From positions 620,001-684,000 of the forward strand of contig RHGM01000003.1 in assembly GCA_003724185.1 (NCBI GenBank): a DNA stretch of 64,000 bases, in the 5' to 3' direction. Both the position numbers and the translations under genes were made by a program. The notes under the pieces are model-generated. The model searched no databases, was not told the DNA's origin, and saw nothing but the letters and a program-made list of their open reading frames with translations. This DNA is from Porphyrobacter sp. IPPAS B-1204 (GTDB lineage: Bacteria; Pseudomonadota; Alphaproteobacteria; Sphingomonadales; Sphingomonadaceae). Below, piece after piece: positions 17,360 through 25,860 of this stretch. The first letter of the stretch is position 1; the number at the start of each line of letters is the position of its first letter.

Positions 17360-18112
17360 TCAGGCAGCGGCCAGGTTTTGCGCCTCATCATCAACGTTGC
17401 CCGGCTTGCGCGGTCCGAGATAGGCGCTGTCGAAGCCGGCAACCTGCTGCAAGGTTCGCAGGTCAAGGATCGTCAGCTGTTTCGATCGCAGGGTGATAAG
17501 CCCTTCCTGCCGCAACTGCTGGAGCTTGCGGTTGATATGCACCGGGGTCAGGCCGAGCACGTCGGCCAGATCGTCCTGGGTCAGCGGGAAACTCATCTGC
17601 TGGCCCTGCCCGGGATCGACCAGCGTCAGCCGGTAATGCGCCTCGCAGATCAGGTGCGCCATGCGTTCAAGCGCATCGCGCCGTCCGACGTTGACCACCC
17701 AGGACGAAAGCACCGCGTTTTCCATGCAGCCATAATTGCGCAGCGCCTCGCCGATTGCAGGGAAGCGTTCGATCAACCGGCGCATGTCGCTGTGCAAGAT
17801 GTTGACGATCCGGCACGGGCTGAGCGTGATGACCTCTTCGATCGCGATGCCATTGGGCGACGAGTCGAAATAGAACGCATCGCCGGGCAGCAGCAGCCGG
17901 GTGATCTGCCGGGCACCATTGCGCAGGATCTGGTATCGGGCCGCCCAGCCGCTGAGGACGACGGGGAAAGACACCATCTCGTCTCCGTCGCGCGACAGGT
18001 ATTTCTTTGCGGCGATATCCTTGGACTGTCGGCACAATTCCTCAATCGCGGCGATTTCCTGGTCACCCAGGTCGGCAGCGTGCATCAGTCTTAGCAGGAA
18101 GGCGTTGGACAC
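17360..18112 (-). CDS. Crp/Fnr-family transcription regulator
   Basis: This is a 250-residue Crp-type regulator. I chose GTG 18112, preceded by AGGAGC six bases upstream, over a far upstream ATG at 18181. The effector domain includes GARQITRLLLPGDAFYFD and the DNA-binding wing LTQDDLADVLGLTPVHINRKLQQL. No Fe-S cysteines are seen. It is convergent with the receiver gene and shares its general architecture with the regulators at 13.5 and 25.9 kb, particularly the VGRRxALxRxAHLICE hinge. Confidence 0.92.
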   Translation of the reverse strand: MSNAFLLRLMHAADLGDQEIAAIEELCRQSKDIAAKKYLSRDGDEMVSFPVVLSGWAARYQILRNGARQITRLLLPGDAFYFDSSPNGIAIEEVITLSPCRIVNILHSDMRRLIERFPAIGEALRNYGCMENAVLSSWVVNVGRRDALERMAHLICEAHYRLTLVDPGQGQQMSFPLTQDDLADVLGLTPVHINRKLQQLRQEGLITLRSKQLTILDLRTLQQVAGFDSAYLGPRKPGNVDDEAQNLAAA

Positions 18113-18489
18113 GTGCTTGCTCCTCGATTGGTGTTGCGTCTGATGCAATGTCGACGATTGCGGCGCGGTTCTCTCAATCAAAAGTTAAGCGCATCGTCGA
18201 TTCACTGGCGGCTGAACCCGGAAAACCGTCAGATCAACCTGCAATCACCCTCCATTTGCCATCTTCGGTCAATCACCTCAACCCCGCCGAAGAGGGGCGC
18301 AAACTTGCAACAAATCAAATTTATCATTATTTTTCTTATACTTGGCTGTAATATGGGCCGAGATGGCCGGAGTCGGCAGGTCTGCGCGGGCAAGGATTTT
18401 GCCCCTGTCCGCTTGCTATCTCTCTTCTGCATCCTGCCGCTTGCGGTGGGCCGTCAGCCGCCCCTGGCCCAAAACGGCGCTGTGCGGGC

Positions 18490-18667
18490 CTGTGTCCGCA
18501 TAAACAATCCAAGTTAAAGCGTGGCGGGCTTGAGGCGGGCAGAGTCCGAATCGTCAGGGGGTTCCCGATCCCTTTGACCTGCGGATGGCCGGGCAAACTT
18601 ACGGTTTCCATTTGGCCCGGTCATGGCCCCAACAACTCCCCGCCCAGAAATGGGCGGGGTTTTTTGT
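18490..18667 (+). ncRNA. Candidate small RNA ending at an orphan terminator
   Basis: This is a hypothesis. A strong rightward terminator at 18638-18666 follows no protein gene on that strand for more than 1 kb. The preceding 150 bases have potential stems, such as CCGGGC at 18590 with GCCCGG near 18616, and show no conserved coding frame. The 5' end is a guess. It does not match the tmRNA, SRP or RNase P signatures I looked for. Confidence 0.25.
18638..18666 (+). terminator. Rho-independent terminator, orphan
   Basis: CCCCGCCC pairs with GGGCGGGG around the loop AGAAAT, followed by TTTTTT. The layout is correct only for rightward transcription, and no rightward gene ends here. Confidence 0.85.
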
Positions 18668-18693
18668 GCCGATGGACGCCGCACGCACGAAAA

Positions 18694-18765
18694 CGCCCGC
18701 AGGGTCGCAGCGCGTCCGGAGCCGTGGGCACGGCCTTGCCGGATAGCGCGCAAACCCTGCGGGCG
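18694..18765. repeat. Long nested palindromic hairpin, 72 bases
   Basis: CGCCCGCAGGGT (18694-18705) pairs perfectly with ACCCTGCGGGCG (18754-18765). Inside it GCGCG/CGCGC, CCGG/CCGG and GCCGTG/CACGGC nest as further stems, so nearly the whole element folds. It lies just downstream of the hemerythrin gene's end and right of the orphan terminator. It could be a REP-like or MITE element, a structured 3' RNA end, or a cruciform. Confidence 0.65.
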
Positions 18766-18828
18766 CTGTTCCCGAACCGGCGCGGCGGGTCGCAAAACCG
18801 CGCCGATCCGAGATCAGGTCAGGTCGGG

Positions 18829-19359
18829 TCAGGCAAGGTCGACACGGCCGTAGTATTCGCTGAATTCGGCGCTCATCCGCTGGCGATCGCCAACCGGGGC
18901 GTGGCGGATCACATCGGGCAGCCAGCTGCTTTCTTCCTGATAGACATGCTGCTGGACCGCGCTTTCAATATGGTCGAGCTTTTCGCGCCATTCCTGCGTG
19001 CCCGGCTGCAGCTGCTGAAGCGCAGCCAGCTGCACCTTGGTCATGGCGTGCTCTTCATAGGCCATGCCGGCGTGGGCCTTGCCACTGTGTTCCGAGATCT
19101 CGGGATAGACAACCGCTTCCTCGGCCATCGAGTGCGCGTTGAGCAGAACCGCCAGTTCGCGCACGGCGGCTTGTGCGGCCGGGCCGCTGCTGTTGCGGGC
19201 TTCGGCAAACAGACCCTCGATCGCGCGGTGCTGGGCGAGGATGTCTTCGGCAAAGCCCTCTCCGCGCGCCAGTTCTTCGAGCTTCTGGCGGGCTTCCATG
19301 CGCTGTTCATCGGAAGCAGCAGGGGCGAGCGCGGCGGCGATGCGATCAAGAAATGACAT
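18829..19359 (-). CDS. Hemerythrin-domain protein
   Basis: This is a 176-residue helical protein. Metal-ligand candidates are His of LAQHRAIEGLF, His and Glu of LLNAHSMAEEAVVYP, His of YEEHAMTK, and His and Glu of QQHVYQEESSWLP, the pattern of a di-iron four-helix bundle. It starts at ATG 19359 with GGAGAA upstream. From family knowledge such HHE proteins bind oxygen or iron and serve in oxidative and nitrosative stress. It is divergent from the antiporter-otsBA operon. Confidence 0.9.
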   Translation of the reverse strand: MSFLDRIAAALAPAASDEQRMEARQKLEELARGEGFAEDILAQHRAIEGLFAEARNSSGPAAQAAVRELAVLLNAHSMAEEAVVYPEISEHSGKAHAGMAYEEHAMTKVQLAALQQLQPGTQEWREKLDHIESAVQQHVYQEESSWLPDVIRHAPVGDRQRMSAEFSEYYGRVDLA

Positions 19360-19491
19360 AGGGTTCTCCAGTGGGCGACGGCAGGGGGGATTGTCGGTTG
19401 CACCCTAATGGCGCCGCACAAACCGGCCTTTTCCTGCGTTCCTATCCCCGGTTAGTGTTGCGGCCCTGCGCCCACGCCAACGGCTGAAGCG

Positions 19492-20739
19492 ATGGATTAT
19501 CACGACTTCCTGCTGTTTGCGGGGTTGGCAATCTGCGGCGCCTACTGGCTGCCGCGCTTTGTTTCCGGCCGCGAACCGGCCGCCTCTGCGCTGCTGATTG
19601 GCGCCGGGGTGATTTGCGGCCTGCTACTTGAAGAAGCGCCGCCGCTGTTCACGCCGATCGCCGATCCGGAACTCTGGGAAATCCTGACCGAACTCACGGT
19701 GATCGTCGCGCTGTTTGCCACGGGAATGCGGATCGACGTTATCCGCCCCTTTGCCCGCTGGCGGGCAACCTGGCCGCTGCTGGCGATTGCCATGCCGCTG
19801 TGCATCGGCGCGATGGTGCTGGCGGGCCTTGCCGCGGGCTGGCCGCTGGCCAGCGCGTTGCTGCTGGGTGCGGTTCTGGCGCCCACCGATCCGGTACTGG
19901 CCGGAGACGTGCAGGTTGGCCCGCCGACCGAAGGGGGCGAGCATCCGGTGCGCTTTGCGCTCACCACCGAGGCCGGCCTCAACGATGGTCTGGCCTTTCC
20001 CTTCCTCTATCTGGCGCTGGCGGTGGCGGTCGGCATGTCGAGCGGAGATCTGCTGCACTGGTTTGCCTATGATGTGGCGTACCGCATCATCGCCGGGGCG
20101 GTTGCCGGAGTGTTTGCCGGGTGGCTGCTGGGACAGGTGGTGTTCCGCTGGCCCGCCCCCAACGTGCTGGCAGAGACAGGATCGGGCGTGTTGGCGCTGG
20201 CCGGCGTGCTGGTGTGTTATGGCCTTGCCGAGCTGATCCACGCCTATGGCTTCATCGCCTGCTTTGTCGGCGGAGTGATGTTCCGCCGGATCGAGGCGCA
20301 GCACAGCTTCCACGGCAACCTCCACGTCTTCAATCTCGCCATCGAGCACGCGCTGACATCAATCCTGCTGCTGATGACCGGCGCAGCGCTTGGCACCTAT
20401 GCGGGATGGGTCCGCTGGGAACATGTCGCCATCGCGGCGAGCCTCATTTTCGTGGTCCGCCCCCTGAGCGGCTGGTTATCGCTGGCCGGGGCGGGCCTGC
20501 CACCGCGTGAACGGTTCGTGACGGCCGCTTTCGGCGTGCGCGGGATCGGGAGCCTTTACTACCTCGCCTTTGCGGCGGGCGCCGTTCAGCTGCCCGTGCT
20601 GGCCGATCTGTGGCTGACCGTGCTGGTGACGATTGCCCTGTCGGCACTGGTGCACGGCCTCAGCGCGGGGGCAGTGCTGGCCGGAATCCACGCCGACACC
20701 CGTCCTGAACCCGAACCTGAGCCCGAGGCATCACAATGA
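19492..20739 (+). CDS. CPA1-type cation/proton antiporter
   Basis: This is a 415-residue inner-membrane protein with about 12 helices. The ion-binding region LLGAVLAPTDPVLAGDVQV carries the conserved TDP, and TEAGLNDGLAFPFLYLA the conserved ND of the Na+/H+ exchanger family. The C-terminus is a short acidic Pro-Glu tail. Its stop overlaps the start of otsB (ATGA), tying ion homeostasis to trehalose synthesis. It may be regulated with the trehalose genes under salt stress; no promoter motif was recognised. Confidence 0.92.
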   Translation: MDYHDFLLFAGLAICGAYWLPRFVSGREPAASALLIGAGVICGLLLEEAPPLFTPIADPELWEILTELTVIVALFATGMRIDVIRPFARWRATWPLLAIAMPLCIGAMVLAGLAAGWPLASALLLGAVLAPTDPVLAGDVQVGPPTEGGEHPVRFALTTEAGLNDGLAFPFLYLALAVAVGMSSGDLLHWFAYDVAYRIIAGAVAGVFAGWLLGQVVFRWPAPNVLAETGSGVLALAGVLVCYGLAELIHAYGFIACFVGGVMFRRIEAQHSFHGNLHVFNLAIEHALTSILLLMTGAALGTYAGWVRWEHVAIAASLIFVVRPLSGWLSLAGAGLPPRERFVTAAFGVRGIGSLYYLAFAAGAVQLPVLADLWLTVLVTIALSALVHGLSAGAVLAGIHADTRPEPEPEPEASQ

Positions 20740-21449
20740 CGTCGCCCCGCCCCCTTTCGCTGCTGCTCGATTTTGACGGCACGCTTGTCGCGATCGGCGA
20801 AACGCCGGACGCCATCTGTGTCAGCGAGGAACTGCAAGGGCTGATGGCGCAGGCGGTGGAGCAGCTTGAAGGCCGGGTTGCGGTCATCAGCGGGCGATCG
20901 CTCGAACAGCTCGATGCGCTGTGGGGCAGAGGGCTCTGGCCCGTCACCGTCGCCGCCAGTCACGGACTGGAAATGCGCCACAACGGCCGGCTGCGCGCCC
21001 CTCCCCCGTCCAGGATCTTCGCCAGCCTGAGCCGCGCCACCGAAGCCCGGTTCGGCGCGCAAAGCGGCGTTGTGATCGAATTGAAAAGCTTCGGGCTGGG
21101 GCTGCATTACCGGCTGGCACCGCGTTTGCGCGATGCGCTGCGCGACTGGGCCGAGGAATGCGCAGTGGAACACGATCTCGTCGTCCAGCCGGGCGACATG
21201 GTCTACGAATTGCGCCTGCCCGGCGCGGACAAGGGCGATGCGGTGCGCGCCATCATGCAGCGTGTTCCGTTTGCGGGTAGCCTCCCGGTCTATATCGGCG
21301 ATGATCTGACCGATATTCCCGCGATCGACGCGGCCCGTGCGCTGGGGGGACGCGGGATCGCCGTCGGCTCGCGCATCGGCGAGGCCGCCAACGAGACACT
21401 GGCAAACCCGGAAGAGGTGCAAGGCTGGCTGCGGAACCTGCTCGCCTGA
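20736..21449 (+). CDS. otsB: Trehalose-6-phosphate phosphatase
   Basis: This is a 237-residue HAD-superfamily phosphatase. The nucleophile motif LLLDFDGTLV lies at residues 10-18, GRS near residue 55 contributes to motif II, and YIGDDLTDIPA near residue 190 is motif IV. It removes phosphate from trehalose-6-phosphate in the cytoplasm. The start overlaps the antiporter stop by four bases, and otsA follows after 142 bases. Confidence 0.95.
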   Translation: MTSPRPLSLLLDFDGTLVAIGETPDAICVSEELQGLMAQAVEQLEGRVAVISGRSLEQLDALWGRGLWPVTVAASHGLEMRHNGRLRAPPPSRIFASLSRATEARFGAQSGVVIELKSFGLGLHYRLAPRLRDALRDWAEECAVEHDLVVQPGDMVYELRLPGADKGDAVRAIMQRVPFAGSLPVYIGDDLTDIPAIDAARALGGRGIAVGSRIGEAANETLANPEEVQGWLRNLLA

Positions 21450-21591
21450 GCCAGTTCATCACATAGCCTATTTTTCCTCCTGCCCCTTTGCGCGATGGCA
21501 TGCGGGTTGCAGGACAGCGGGATACACCTGCCCCGCACACCACCCCCGTGAGGCTGCGCCCGGCGCCGCCCGCCACCATGGAGGGCCGCAG

Positions 21592-23013
21592 ATGCGCCGC
21601 CTAATCGCCATTTCGAACCGCGTTCAGACCGAGACTGAAGGGGAAAATGCCAACCGCGGCGGTCTGGCTGTCGCACTTGCTGCGGCCCTTCGCGAAAGCA
21701 GTGGCCTGTGGTTCGGCTGGTCGGGTGAGCAGACCGACGAATTCACCGGCCAGATCACCTTCCGAAAGGCCAATGGTGTCGCCACCGCCACCATCGATCT
21801 GGAAGCCCAGGATATCGATGAATACTACAACGGCTTTGCCAACCGCACCTTGTGGCCGCTGTTCCATTACCGCCTCGATCTCACGGAAATCGCGCGTGAC
21901 TTTGCCGGCGGCTATGCGCGGGTCAACCAGCGCTTTGCCGAAACACTGGCCCCGCTGATCGAACCGGACGATCTGGTCTGGGTGCACGATTATCATCTGA
22001 TGCCGCTGGCCCAGCAACTGCGCGCGCGCGGGTTTGAAAACCGGATCGGGTTCTTCCTGCACATCCCCTGGCCGCCGCCAAGCCTGCTGATGAGCCTGCC
22101 TGACCACCGCGAACTGGTCGAAAGCCTGCTCGATTATGACGTGATCGGGTTCCAGTCGGACGAATGGCGGCAATCCTTCATCGATTATGTCACCGCCCAT
22201 CTCGATGCCGAAATTGATGGCGAGCACGTGACGTTCGGCGCACGCAGCACCCGGCTGCTAGTTTGCCCGATCGGGCTCGACACGGCCGACTTCTGCAGTG
22301 CGGTACACAGCCTTGCGGCCAAGCAGGCCGAAACCCGGCTGACAGTCAGCGCCGTGGGGCGCGAGATGATCGTGGGGGTTGACCGGCTGGACTATTCAAA
22401 GGGCTTGCAGGAACGCTTTGCCGCTTACGAACTGCTGCTGACCAGCCGCCCGGAACTGTGCGAAAAGGTGTTCCTGCTGCAGATTGCCCCGCCCTCACGC
22501 GGGGACGTGCCGAGCTACCAGCAGATCCGGGCGGAACTGAACGCGCTGTCGGGCAGCATCAATGGCGAATTTGCATCAATCGACTGGGTACCGCTGCGTT
22601 ATGTCAACCAGGGCTATTCGCGTGACGAGCTGTTCGGCATCTACCGCGCTGCGAAGGTCGGGCTGGTGACGCCCTTGCGCGACGGGATGAACCTTGTGGC
22701 CAAGGAATATGTCGCGGCGCAGGATCCCGCCGATCCCGGCGTGCTGGTGCTGTCGTGCTTTGCCGGCGCCGCGGCGCAATTGGAAAGCGCGGTGATCGTC
22801 AATCCGCACAGCAGCGAGGACATGGCCGATGGCATTGCCCGCGCGCTCGCCATGCCGCTCGCCGAACGGCAGGAGCGGCACCGGGCCATGCTGGACTGCA
22901 TCGTGAAGCAGGACGTGCATTGGTGGTCACGCCGGTTCATGGATGCGCTTGGCGAAGACCCCGCCCCCTCGGCGGTGCCGCGGCTGGTCGATGCAACCCG
23001 CAACACGGCCTGA
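21592..23013 (+). CDS. otsA: Trehalose-6-phosphate synthase
   Basis: This is a 473-residue GT20 enzyme. I chose ATG 21592 with GGAGGG upstream; the frame is open further left but that part is not conserved. Motifs: [10 protein letters not shown] and GGLAVAL for the UDP-glucose loop, [24 protein letters not shown], and [18 protein letters not shown]. It makes trehalose-6-phosphate from UDP-glucose and glucose-6-phosphate. It is the last gene of the antiporter-otsB-otsA operon and is followed by a terminator at 23035. Confidence 0.96.
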   Translation: MRRLIAISNRVQTETEGENANRGGLAVALAAALRESSGLWFGWSGEQTDEFTGQITFRKANGVATATIDLEAQDIDEYYNGFANRTLWPLFHYRLDLTEIARDFAGGYARVNQRFAETLAPLIEPDDLVWVHDYHLMPLAQQLRARGFENRIGFFLHIPWPPPSLLMSLPDHRELVESLLDYDVIGFQSDEWRQSFIDYVTAHLDAEIDGEHVTFGARSTRLLVCPIGLDTADFCSAVHSLAAKQAETRLTVSAVGREMIVGVDRLDYSKGLQERFAAYELLLTSRPELCEKVFLLQIAPPSRGDVPSYQQIRAELNALSGSINGEFASIDWVPLRYVNQGYSRDELFGIYRAAKVGLVTPLRDGMNLVAKEYVAAQDPADPGVLVLSCFAGAAAQLESAVIVNPHSSEDMADGIARALAMPLAERQERHRAMLDCIVKQDVHWWSRRFMDALGEDPAPSAVPRLVDATRNTA

Positions 23014-23034
23014 CACCTGCCTTAGCAAATCAAG

Positions 23035-23068
23035 ACCCCGCGCGGCCCGATCGGCTGCGCGGGGTTTC
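23035..23068 (+). terminator. Terminator after otsA
   Basis: ACCCCGCGC pairs with GCGCGGGGT around GGCCCGATCGGCT, itself partly self-complementary, followed by a short T-run. It lies 21 bases after the otsA stop, in the gap before the convergent DUF4142 gene. Confidence 0.75.
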
Positions 23069-23101
23069 TGAGTATCCAGCCAGAGGCCGCGCCTTGCCGC
23101 C

Positions 23102-23698
23102 TTATTGCGCGGGCGTCGCACTGATGACTGCGCCCGGCATTGGCGCATTGCTTTCCAGCCAGTCGGCATGCTTCTGGACCACCGGAATCGTGCTCTGGGC
23201 AAACTGCCGCAGTTCGGCAACATCACCATTGCCGGCATAGGCCTTGAGCAGCGCCAGCGTCTTGCTGTGCGCGGCCATTTGCTGGGTCAGATATTCGCGG
23301 TCGAATGCGCCGCCCTGCAGGCTTTGCAGAATGTCGATCTGCGCCTGATGCTCGGTATCAAGGCTGGCGGGCATGGAGAAATCCTGACCCGATCCGCCGA
23401 TGGCCTGCTGAAGCGCCCTTGATGCCTTCGTGTGATCGGCGATCATCATCTGCCCGAATTCACGCACCGCTGCAGATTCCCCTCTTTCCACGGCAATGTT
23501 GCCGGCCATCACCTCGTACATGTCCGACATTGCAGCCGCCTCGGCAAAGCCCAAGGCCCCCGGGGTCTGGTCGGCAAAGGCGCCAGCGGCATCGTTGGTC
23601 GCCGCATCGGCACTGCCTGCGTCCCGGTTATCATCGCCAGCGCGCTCGTTGCACGCAGCGGCGAGCAGGCTCGCGGCGATCAGTAGTGCAATCCGCAT
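23102..23698 (-). CDS. DUF4142 lipoprotein
   Basis: This is a 198-residue protein from ATG 23698. A lipoprotein signal (LLIAASLLAAACNE, lipobox AAAC) precedes an acidic linker and a helical DUF4142 domain from about residue 55 to the end. The family is a ferritin-like helical bundle of unknown role, often stress induced in alphaproteobacteria. A longer upstream frame exists but has no signal character. The gene is convergent with otsA. Confidence 0.88.
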   Translation of the reverse strand: MRIALLIAASLLAAACNERAGDDNRDAGSADAATNDAAGAFADQTPGALGFAEAAAMSDMYEVMAGNIAVERGESAAVREFGQMMIADHTKASRALQQAIGGSGQDFSMPASLDTEHQAQIDILQSLQGGAFDREYLTQQMAAHSKTLALLKAYAGNGDVAELRQFAQSTIPVVQKHADWLESNAPMPGAVISATPAQ

Positions 23699-23859
23699 GC
23701 TCCATCCTTTCAATATCAGCGCCCCCGAAAAGCGAGGCGACGACAGCGATAGGGAAGAAGCGGACGCGGCGAACTCACATAGGCCAATGACCCGCATTAG
23801 CGCAGCAAAGCCGCGAACCCGGCCAAATCCTGACCGGGTATAGGGAACCGCCGCAAGAC

Positions 23860-23907
23860 ATGGCCGACAAGGAACGACGCAAATTCAACGGAAACAAGGT
23901 GCGATGA
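23860..23907 (+). CDS. Possible 15-residue leader ORF before sigma factor gene
   Basis: ATG 23860 opens a short, very basic frame (MADKERRKFNGNKVR) whose TGA overlaps the ATG of the next gene. The ribosome binding site is poor. It may be a coupled leader peptide or a chance frame; it is shorter than any known NepR-type anti-sigma protein. Confidence 0.3.
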   Translation: MADKERRKFNGNKVR

Positions 23908-24434
23908 CCAATACAGTTCTGAGCAACCCCGGCCATTGCGATCTTCCCTGGTTCAGCGATGAAATGACAGCATCGCTTCCGGCGCTGCGCAGCTTTGCCC
24001 GCGGGCTTTGCCGTCAGCGCGACATGGCTGATGATCTGGTGCAGGAAACGCTGATCCGCGCCTGGGTATCACGCCATACCTTCCTGCCGGGCAGCAAGTT
24101 CCGCCCCTGGCTGTTCACGATCCTGCGCAACCAGTTCTACACGACGCTGCGCAAGCGCAGCCGGATGACAAGCTGGGATCCCGAAGCGGCAGAACGCATT
24201 CTGGTGCAGCAGCCCGAACAGGAAGCAGGCCTTCACATCGCCGACATCGAAGTGGCGATCGGCAAGCTTCCGGACAGCCAGCGCGAGATGCTGATGCTGA
24301 TTGCATCGGCGGGGCTCAGCTACGAAGAGGCCGCGATTGTCGCGGACTGCAAGATCGGGACGGTCAAAAGCCGCATCAACCGCGGGCGTGCTGCCGTGCG
24401 TGCAATCATCGATGGCCCGGAAGCCCTGCGCTAA
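23904..24434 (+). CDS. EcfG-like ECF sigma factor
   Basis: This is a 176-residue ECF sigma factor. Region 2 (ARGLCRQRDMADDLVQETLIRAW) and region 4 (LSYEEAAIVADCKIGTVKSRINRGR) match the EcfG/ECF15 group of alphaproteobacterial general-stress sigma factors. No NepR or PhyR gene is beside it, so it is probably a paralogue of the main copy. It starts at ATG 23904 with AAGGTG upstream, overlapping a tiny leader frame. It would recognise GGAAC-N17-GTT promoters; one fits at 60213 in this window. Confidence 0.88.
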   Translation: MTNTVLSNPGHCDLPWFSDEMTASLPALRSFARGLCRQRDMADDLVQETLIRAWVSRHTFLPGSKFRPWLFTILRNQFYTTLRKRSRMTSWDPEAAERILVQQPEQEAGLHIADIEVAIGKLPDSQREMLMLIASAGLSYEEAAIVADCKIGTVKSRINRGRAAVRAIIDGPEALR

Positions 24435-24470
24435 CGCCTGATTGCTTCACGACCCTGTTGCCAAAAAATC

Positions 24471-24503
24471 GTGCGGGCCCGCCTGAGAGACGCGGGCCCG
24501 CAC
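24471..24503 (-). terminator. Terminator of the leftward lipoprotein gene
   Basis: GTGCGGGCCCGC pairs perfectly with GCGGGCCCGCAC. Read leftward, GATTTTTTGG follows the stem, giving the T-run of an intrinsic terminator for the small lipoprotein gene. Read rightward it also sits just after the sigma factor gene. Confidence 0.8.
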
Positions 24504-24561
24504 AAGGAAGCGACAGGGTGTGCCCAGAAGGCCCTGCCGCTTCCCGATCACGATCTGGCGA

Positions 24562-24852
24562 TCAGTTGTCAGCCTTCTGCTCGATGGCATCGGCCTCGCG
24601 CTCGGCGTTCTCGCGCACCTGATCGGCCTGGGCTTCAAGCCTTTCCTCTGCGGTGGAATCGACCCCGTCGACCGTCTGGTCGAGCCGGTCAGCCTGGTCT
24701 TCCATCGCATCCGCCTTCTGCTCGCCGCTTTCTTCCACGGCGTCGGCCTGCGCTTCAAGCTGGTCTTCGCGCTGATCTTCAGCCGATTCCTGACAAGCCG
24801 CGAGGCTGATGGCAGCTGCGCCCAGCGCAGCCATTGTGATGAGCTTCTTCAT
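24562..24852 (-). CDS. Small acidic helical lipoprotein
   Basis: This is a 96-residue protein. Residues 1-20 are a lipoprotein signal with lipobox LAAC. The mature part is almost all Glu, Asp, Gln, Ala and Arg, without hydrophobic core residues, and repeats short units such as EAQADAVEE, QKADAMEDQAD and EAQADQVRE. It is predicted to form an extended or coiled helix, similar in composition to LEA/hydrophilin proteins. It sits directly after the GlsB-like gene (17-base gap) and is probably co-transcribed. No named family recognised. Confidence 0.8.
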   Translation of the reverse strand: MKKLITMAALGAAAISLAACQESAEDQREDQLEAQADAVEESGEQKADAMEDQADRLDQTVDGVDSTAEERLEAQADQVRENAEREADAIEQKADN

Positions 24853-24869
24853 GTGACGATCTCCTTGGC

Positions 24870-25139
24870 TTACCGCACCGAACCACGGCGGAACAGGTTG
24901 ACGATGGCGAGCAGGATCAGCGCCCCGAGGAACGAGACCACCAGCGAGCTGATGTCAAAGCTGCCCGAAGTGATCGGTGCCGCGCCGAGCAGCGGGCTGA
25001 TCAGCAGGCCGCCAAGAATGGCACCGACCACGCCGACGACGATATTGAGCAGAATGCCCTGCTGCCCATCGGTGCGCATCACGAGACTGGCGAGCCAGCC
25101 GAGGATGCCTCCGATGATAATGATAAGAATGATGTTCAT
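24870..25139 (-). CDS. GlsB/YeaQ/YmgE-type stress membrane protein
   Basis: This is an 89-residue protein with three hydrophobic helices. The motif GGILGWLASLVMRTDGQQGILLNIVVGVVGA lies across the first two helices and is diagnostic for the family. ATG 25139 has AAGGAGA seven bases upstream. From family knowledge these proteins are stress-induced inner-membrane proteins of unknown biochemistry. It is followed by the helical lipoprotein. Confidence 0.93.
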   Translation of the reverse strand: MNIILIIIIGGILGWLASLVMRTDGQQGILLNIVVGVVGAILGGLLISPLLGAAPITSGSFDISSLVVSFLGALILLAIVNLFRRGSVR

Positions 25140-25350
25140 TGGCTTTCTCCTTGCCGAGAGGTGCCCGCCCGGGGCCTGAACCATGGGGCGCGCTTCGACA
25201 GCGCCCTGACTGACAGCATGGGGGCTTTTCACCCTCACCTATGTTGTCGTGGTGCCAGGGCCGGAGGAAGACCGGCAGAACAGTGGACATCCGGCGCGCA
25301 AATGATAGACTTTGCGCCTCGTGCGGGGGCACCGGTAAAGGATATTGGCA

Positions 25351-25749
25351 ATGAAATCCGTGCGCCTGCCATCCCCTCTTGCAGCCTTTTCTGCGGCAGT
25401 ACTGCTGGCTCTGCCCCATGCCGCAACGGCCCAGGCCGGGGGACAGCTCGTGGTCGGAAACGACCCTGCTCCCCCGCTTGCGCCAACCGCTCCAGATCAG
25501 TGGCAGAACTCGCTTGATCGCCTGGCGCGGGCGCGGGACAATCTGGCCGCGATCCTTGATGGACGGCAGAACATCAGCGCGCTGACGCCAGAGGAATTGC
25601 TGGACGTGATCGAGCTGGACCGGACGCTGCGCAACAACGTGGCCGAACCCCGTTCTTTCCAGCAGCAGTGCATCGACGACGAGGTTCGCCGCGCCGGTGG
25701 TCGGCCGTCTCGTCTGGCGTGGCAGGTGATCCGCCTCAAATGCCGTTGA
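25351..25749 (+). CDS. Secreted hypothetical protein
   Basis: This is a 132-residue protein from ATG 25351, with AAAGGAT nine bases upstream. The signal peptide ends near ALPHAATAQA. The mature part is hydrophilic and mostly helical, with two cysteines (QQQCIDDEV and the C-terminal KCR) that could pair. It contains no recognised domain. It lies between the GlsB-like gene (divergent) and a Crp-type regulator that follows in the same direction. Confidence 0.75.
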   Translation: MKSVRLPSPLAAFSAAVLLALPHAATAQAGGQLVVGNDPAPPLAPTAPDQWQNSLDRLARARDNLAAILDGRQNISALTPEELLDVIELDRTLRNNVAEPRSFQQQCIDDEVRRAGGRPSRLAWQVIRLKCR

Positions 25750-25860
25750 ACCAGCTGGCCGCGGCAATCCCAACATAGGTTGCACTTCAACGCCCTGATC
25801 CATGTCATTCCGCGATATCGTCCGGAGAATGTCCGCGCCCTGACGGCTGGAAGCGATGTC

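Larger units (their letters stand above)
18113..18828. other. 716-base intergenic region with no convincing gene
   Basis: The left part contains the promoter side of the Crp gene and an AT-rich stretch near 18310-18360. The middle, 18370-18630, has no good reading frame on either strand with coding character. The right part has an orphan rightward terminator (18638-18666) and a nested hairpin (18694-18765), both listed separately. A stable RNA reading rightward is the simplest reason for a terminator here. Confidence 0.5.

Noticed and set aside
18370..18630. tmRNA, SRP RNA or RNase P RNA before the orphan terminator
   Set aside because: The conserved sequence signatures of these RNAs are absent, so only an unknown RNA remains possible.
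19439..19465. GGAAC on the leftward strand before the hemerythrin gene
   Set aside because: The GTT is only 14 bases away, too short for the known spacing.
23844..23865. GGAAC upstream of the EcfG-like gene as an autoregulatory promoter
   Set aside because: The base triplet 17 bases later is GAC, and other spacings give no GTT, so it does not fit the EcfG consensus.
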